Source: Chara braunii (lineage: Eukaryota; Streptophyta; Charophyceae; Charales; Characeae). From it: DNA of 22,260 nt. Positions 19,817 through 22,260 of this stretch are shown here, piece by piece. Within the stretch, counting starts at the first letter, position 1; every line of letters starts with the position of its first letter. Made by a program: the position numbers and the translations under genes. Where the stretch lies: positions 629,398 through 651,657 of the forward strand of contig BFEA01000521.1 in assembly GCA_003427395.1 (NCBI GenBank), in the 5' to 3' direction. The notes beneath the pieces are model-generated. The model was not told the origin of the DNA. It worked only from the letters and a program-made list of their open reading frames with translations, and did not search any database.

Positions 19817-20398
19817 GATAACAGAGAGTTAGGAGCCGGTATTTGTTTAGGTAGCAGGTTAAGGGGAACCAGGGCACTCGGTTCCCGCATATGATTTCAG
19901 CAGCAGGAGGCACAACAGTGGGAGGAGAGTGGATGAGTGTCAACAGTAATGGGGAACGCGAGTTCCACCCAACCGCTGCGTAGGTTGGTCTTGGGGTGCC
20001 ATGAGTAGGCCCCATCAGTAGGAGGATAGTGTCAGCGGAAGAATAGAGTGTAGGGGCAGAATCTAAGTAGGCTAAGTGGCTGATAGGAAGGAGTTTATAT
20101 TCGCCGGTGTGAAACAGTGTAGATATCCTGTTGTGACATAAGTAGCGGTAGGCTCAGAGTGTTGAACTGCTGGTCAGAAGACTACTTTAACAGGAAGGAA
20201 TGTGACAAAAAACAAAGTCTTTTGATATCATGTGGGTTAAATAGGAATTGGGGTCACTCAGTCGTGAGACTGCAAGCTAAATTGGCTGATGCTGCCAGGA
20301 TAACTTCCCGGGTTGAATTGTGAGGTCCCCGGCCTCTGCGATCTTGTTGAATATATATGTTAAGGATTTATTCAAAAAAAAAAAAAAAAAAAAAAAAA
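19817..20398 (+). other. 3' UTR and poly(A) tail of the downstream L1
   Basis: Non-coding, about 557 nt, then 25 A (20374-20398) directly against the target-site duplication. The end of the UTR (TTGTTGAATATATATGTTAAGG) is T/A-rich, as in plant L1 3' ends. Confidence 0.85.
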
Positions 20399-20413
20399 GA
20401 TGCTAGGGGTGCT
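20399..20413. repeat. 3' target-site duplication of the 13.8-kb retrotransposed unit
   Basis: Identical to 6566-6580 and begins at the first base after the poly(A) run (20374-20398). Confidence 0.93.
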
Positions 20414-20442
20414 GGCAAGAGCAGACACCACTCCTTCCTCTC

Positions 20443-20447
20443 ATATG

Positions 20448-20502
<55 letters not shown>

Positions 20503-20522
20503 TGTATGTATGTATGTATGTC
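20443..20522. repeat. (TATG)n microsatellite
   Basis: About 18 ATGT/TATG units with a one-base slip at GTAATG (about 20500). Encoded Tyr/Met/Cys/Val frames are spurious. Confidence 0.97.
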
Positions 20523-20607
20523 TACATGCCTGTGTGCCTGTCTGCTTAAAGCTCCTCCCTTAGTGAGGGATATAGCTTTGTCTCTTGGCCGCGTGGAGTT
20601 GTTGACT

Positions 20608-20715
20608 ACCGTCTTCACCCGAAGAAAATGCCCGGTCATTATCGCTGCATCTGGGACCGAAAGTTGTGCCAGATACAGCTATAATGACCCGGCGTTCTAT
20701 TCGGGTGAAGACGGT
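20608..20715. mobile_element. Foldback hairpin 1, MITE-like (108 bp)
   Basis: The left arm 20608-20654 and the right arm 20669-20715 are 47 nt each and complementary at 41 of 47 positions with no gaps, around a 14-nt loop. Arms start ACCGTCTTCACCCGAA and contain GGTCATTAT. No protein coding. Either a miniature foldback transposon or a long-hairpin RNA precursor; no target-site duplication was identified. Confidence 0.8.
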
Positions 20716-20850
20716 TGCGCCGAACTGCAGTGAGCGGTACTATTTGCTTTTCCATATTATAGCGACGGACAGAGGCAGTCGCGCATGACCCCATCCATTG
20801 CGGAGGAGAGACGAAAGACAACAAACAGAAGGCTTTGAACACACCAGATA

Positions 20851-20966
20851 CAGTCTTTCCCCGAATACAACGTACCATCATTATAGCTGAATTTAGACTG
20901 AAAGATGCCCCAAATTCAGTTATTCAGCCATGATAATGACCTTACATTGTATTCCGGGGAAGACTG
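20851..20966. mobile_element. Foldback hairpin 2, related to hairpin 1 (116 bp)
   Basis: The left arm 20851-20894 starts CAGTCTTTCCCCGAATACAA. The right arm 20912-20966 ends TTGTATTCCGGGGAAGACTG, complementary with a few gaps. Both hairpins share the order GTCTT, CCCGAATA, TCATTATAGCTG, so they are diverged members of one family lying 135 bp apart. Confidence 0.72.
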
Positions 20967-21265
20967 CAGGAGAGAGGAGAAGCCAAGGAGGTGGAGATAG
21001 ATGAGGGGATATTAACTGAAACTGACAAGGCAATTATGGGGATGTGCAGCGGAGCCTGGCGCCCAACTTCAAGGTGATTGGCAGAATCGGGATAATTGGT
21101 AGAAACAGCCCACGCCAAAACCTATTCGGTTTTGGGCGCCCGAAACTTGGCCGTTTGGTACTACAGTTGAAGTTTGACAAAGTCGTCAGCACACCGGCTA
21201 TAGAGAGAAGAGAAAAAAAACCATCAAGCTAACAATGGAAGAGAAGAGATAGTGGAAAAAAGAGT

Positions 21266-21340
21266 AGAGAGAGAAGAGAGAAGAGAAAAAAAAGAAGAAA
21301 AGAAGAAGAAAAGGAGGGAGAAGAAGAAGAAGGAAAGAAG
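21266..21340. repeat. 75-nt uninterrupted homopurine tract
   Basis: Only A and G from 21266 to 21340, rich in GAAGAA and GAGA. It lies inside the inverted-repeat element, and the purine-rich context extends upstream to about 21206. Capable in principle of triplex (H-DNA) formation. Confidence 0.9.
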
Positions 21341-21546
21341 CAAGGTCGTCAGCTGAAAAACAATCCCCGAACGCGACTTAATGTAAAAATATAACATGAA
21401 GCATACGGCGGGATGACCCGTAGATGTTGGCAAATTGGGACTAGAAGCCATACAGGTACTACAGGCCCAAACGAAGTCTTCAGCCTGGGTGAAAGGCGCC
21501 TTCGCCCTGTGGCCCCAACTCCCTGGGCCTGTTTTTACGGGTTCAA

Positions 21547-21715
21547 GAATTTGGTGCTGTTTTTGTGCCAGATTCATGAACTGGCAGGGCCCTTCTTTTT
21601 CGAAATACGGTACGTGGGTCTCATTCTATACTTCAGCGGTACCACCCTAGGCCTCTTTTACATCAAAATGAATCTGGCGCTGTTATGCGCCAGATTCATG
21701 ATCCGGCAGTACCCT
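21547..21715. repeat. Two hairpin-forming direct repeats, period 123 bp
   Basis: Copy 1 (21547-21594) and copy 2 (21670-21715) share the core GCCAGATTCATGA. Copy 2 contains a perfect 11-bp inverted repeat, GAATCTGGCGC/GCGCCAGATTC, with loop TGTTAT. In copy 1 the same stem has three changes, all of which leave G-T pairs. Part of the inverted-repeat element. Confidence 0.8.
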
Positions 21716-21780
21716 TGGAGCGACGCGTGGTCCTGTAGTACCCAACGGCGAGTTTCAGGCGCCCAAAACCGAATAGTTTT

Positions 21781-22226
21781 TTTTTTTTTTTTTTTCCAGC
21801 TTATATTATAATGTAATCAAATGAGGCCGGGAATCCCTCAACATCTCAACCCGGAAGTGAAGTTTGTGCTGGAAACTCAGAGGAAACTAGTGTGCAACTG
21901 TTCTCCTGCTAGTCTATCTGGGAGCCTTACCCAGCTTGGCTTCAAGATCTTACAGAAAAGAGAGCAAGTACCAAGCTATAAACTCAAGGAAGCCTGAACC
22001 ACGGACACGGGTTTCCCACCACCCACCCTTGGATCTTTAAACCACCAGTACCTGGCCCAGCTATTGAGCCTCGGCCAACCTGTACGCCGATCCGTGCCGA
22101 GGCTCGGACTACCGGGCGCAGGCATCCCGAACGTGGGAGTGAAACGAACGAAAAAATCGGAAAAAAAAAAAACGAAAAAAAAAAACGAAAAAAAGTATGG
22201 CAGTGTATATTCCCACGGTATAGCAC
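21781..22226. other. Terminal intergenic sequence, no gene recognised
   Basis: Contains the rest of the poly(T) (to 21797), a 10-bp perfect inverted repeat GAGCCTCGGC (22066-22075) with GCCGAGGCTC (22096-22105), and A-rich DNA (22148-22196). No protein or RNA gene was identified. Confidence 0.5.
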
Positions 22227-22260
22227 CTGTCTCTTATACACATCTAGATGTGTATAAGAG
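22227..22260. other. Nextera junction adapter (artefact)
   Basis: 22227-22245 is the 19-nt transposase mosaic end CTGTCTCTTATACACATCT. 22246-22260 is the first 15 nt of its reverse complement, AGATGTGTATAAGAG, cut off by the window end. Together they form the head-to-head junction adapter of Nextera mate-pair libraries. Any minus-strand frame beginning MYKRQ here is translated adapter. Not genomic. Confidence 0.97.

Larger units (their letters stand above)
6581..20398 (+). mobile_element. 13.8-kb L1-type retrotransposed unit containing two different L1 elements
   Basis: Bounded by a perfect 15-bp target-site duplication and ending in a 25-nt poly(A), the signature of target-primed reverse transcription. 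Contents in order: a leader of about 1 kb (6581-7585); a decayed AT-rich L1 with ORF1 and ORF2 but no 3' end (about 7586-12740); and a better-preserved L1 with ORF1, ORF2, 3' UTR and poly(A) (about 12741-20398). No poly(A) or direct repeat marks the end of the inner element near 12740. Two histories are possible: the second L1 received the first by template switching or read-through, or the first inserted into the second's 5' leader and then lost its 3' end. The greater decay of the first element favours the former. The implied nick site is not T-rich. Confidence 0.85.
21117..21780. mobile_element. 664-bp non-autonomous element with terminal inverted repeats of about 48 bp
   Basis: The left end (21117-21165) and right end (21733-21780) are inverted copies: CTATTCGGTTTTGGGCGCC on the left against GGCGCCCAAAACCGAATAG on the right, and complementarity continues through GTACTACAG with two small gaps. 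No ORF with transposase motifs lies inside, so this is MITE-like. The right end runs into poly(T) (to 21797), and no target-site duplication is clear. The superfamily cannot be named from the termini. Inside are a homopurine tract and two hairpin-forming direct repeats. Confidence 0.75.

Noticed and set aside
21984-22241. Minus-strand frame of 85 codons at the window end.
   Set aside because: Its N-terminus MYKRQ is translated Nextera adapter.

Overview
The window looks like eukaryotic nuclear DNA. It has long stretches without genes, many microsatellites and homopolymer runs, two LINE/L1-type non-LTR retrotransposon sequences of the plant/algal kind (DUF4283-like domain plus CCHC zinc knuckle in one ORF1; apurinic endonuclease plus reverse transcriptase in both ORF2s), and a single-exon secreted beta-helix protein. 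A green-lineage organism, perhaps a charophyte-type alga, fits best. That is an inference from gene style, not a proof. There are no bacterial operons, rRNA genes, convincing tRNAs or CRISPR arrays.

Layout. 1-2.9 kb: repeats only (37-bp minisatellite, 21-bp, 93-bp and 79-bp duplications, CA/GA microsatellite). 3.2 kb: an isolated type III hammerhead ribozyme with a complete catalytic core. 4.3-5.3 kb: the only apparently intact protein gene, a secreted right-handed beta-helix protein behind a CT microsatellite. 5.56-5.65 kb: a 66-nt poly(T) plus four bases between 13-bp target-site duplications, best read as a tail-only retrotransposition. 5.7-6.5 kb: degenerate short repeats.

6.58-20.40 kb: one 13.8-kb retrotransposed unit bounded by a perfect 15-bp target-site duplication (6566-6580 and 20399-20413) with poly(A) at its 3' end. 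It holds two different L1 elements head to tail. The upstream one (about 7.6-12.74 kb, AT-rich, at least seven in-frame stops, endonuclease His lost) breaks off inside the ORF2 C-terminal region, with no poly(A) or target duplication of its own. The downstream one (12.77-20.40 kb) is better preserved, with ORF1 and ORF2 overlapping by 14 nt and only a few lesions. The more decayed element lies inside the target duplication of the less decayed one. This favours a chimeric insertion (template switch or read-through transcript) over simple nesting.

20.4-22.2 kb: a TATG microsatellite, two related foldback hairpins, and a 664-bp element with terminal inverted repeats. The last 34 bases (22227-22260) are a Nextera junction adapter, which is a library artefact and not genomic sequence. 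Single N bases lie at 7855 and 10685.
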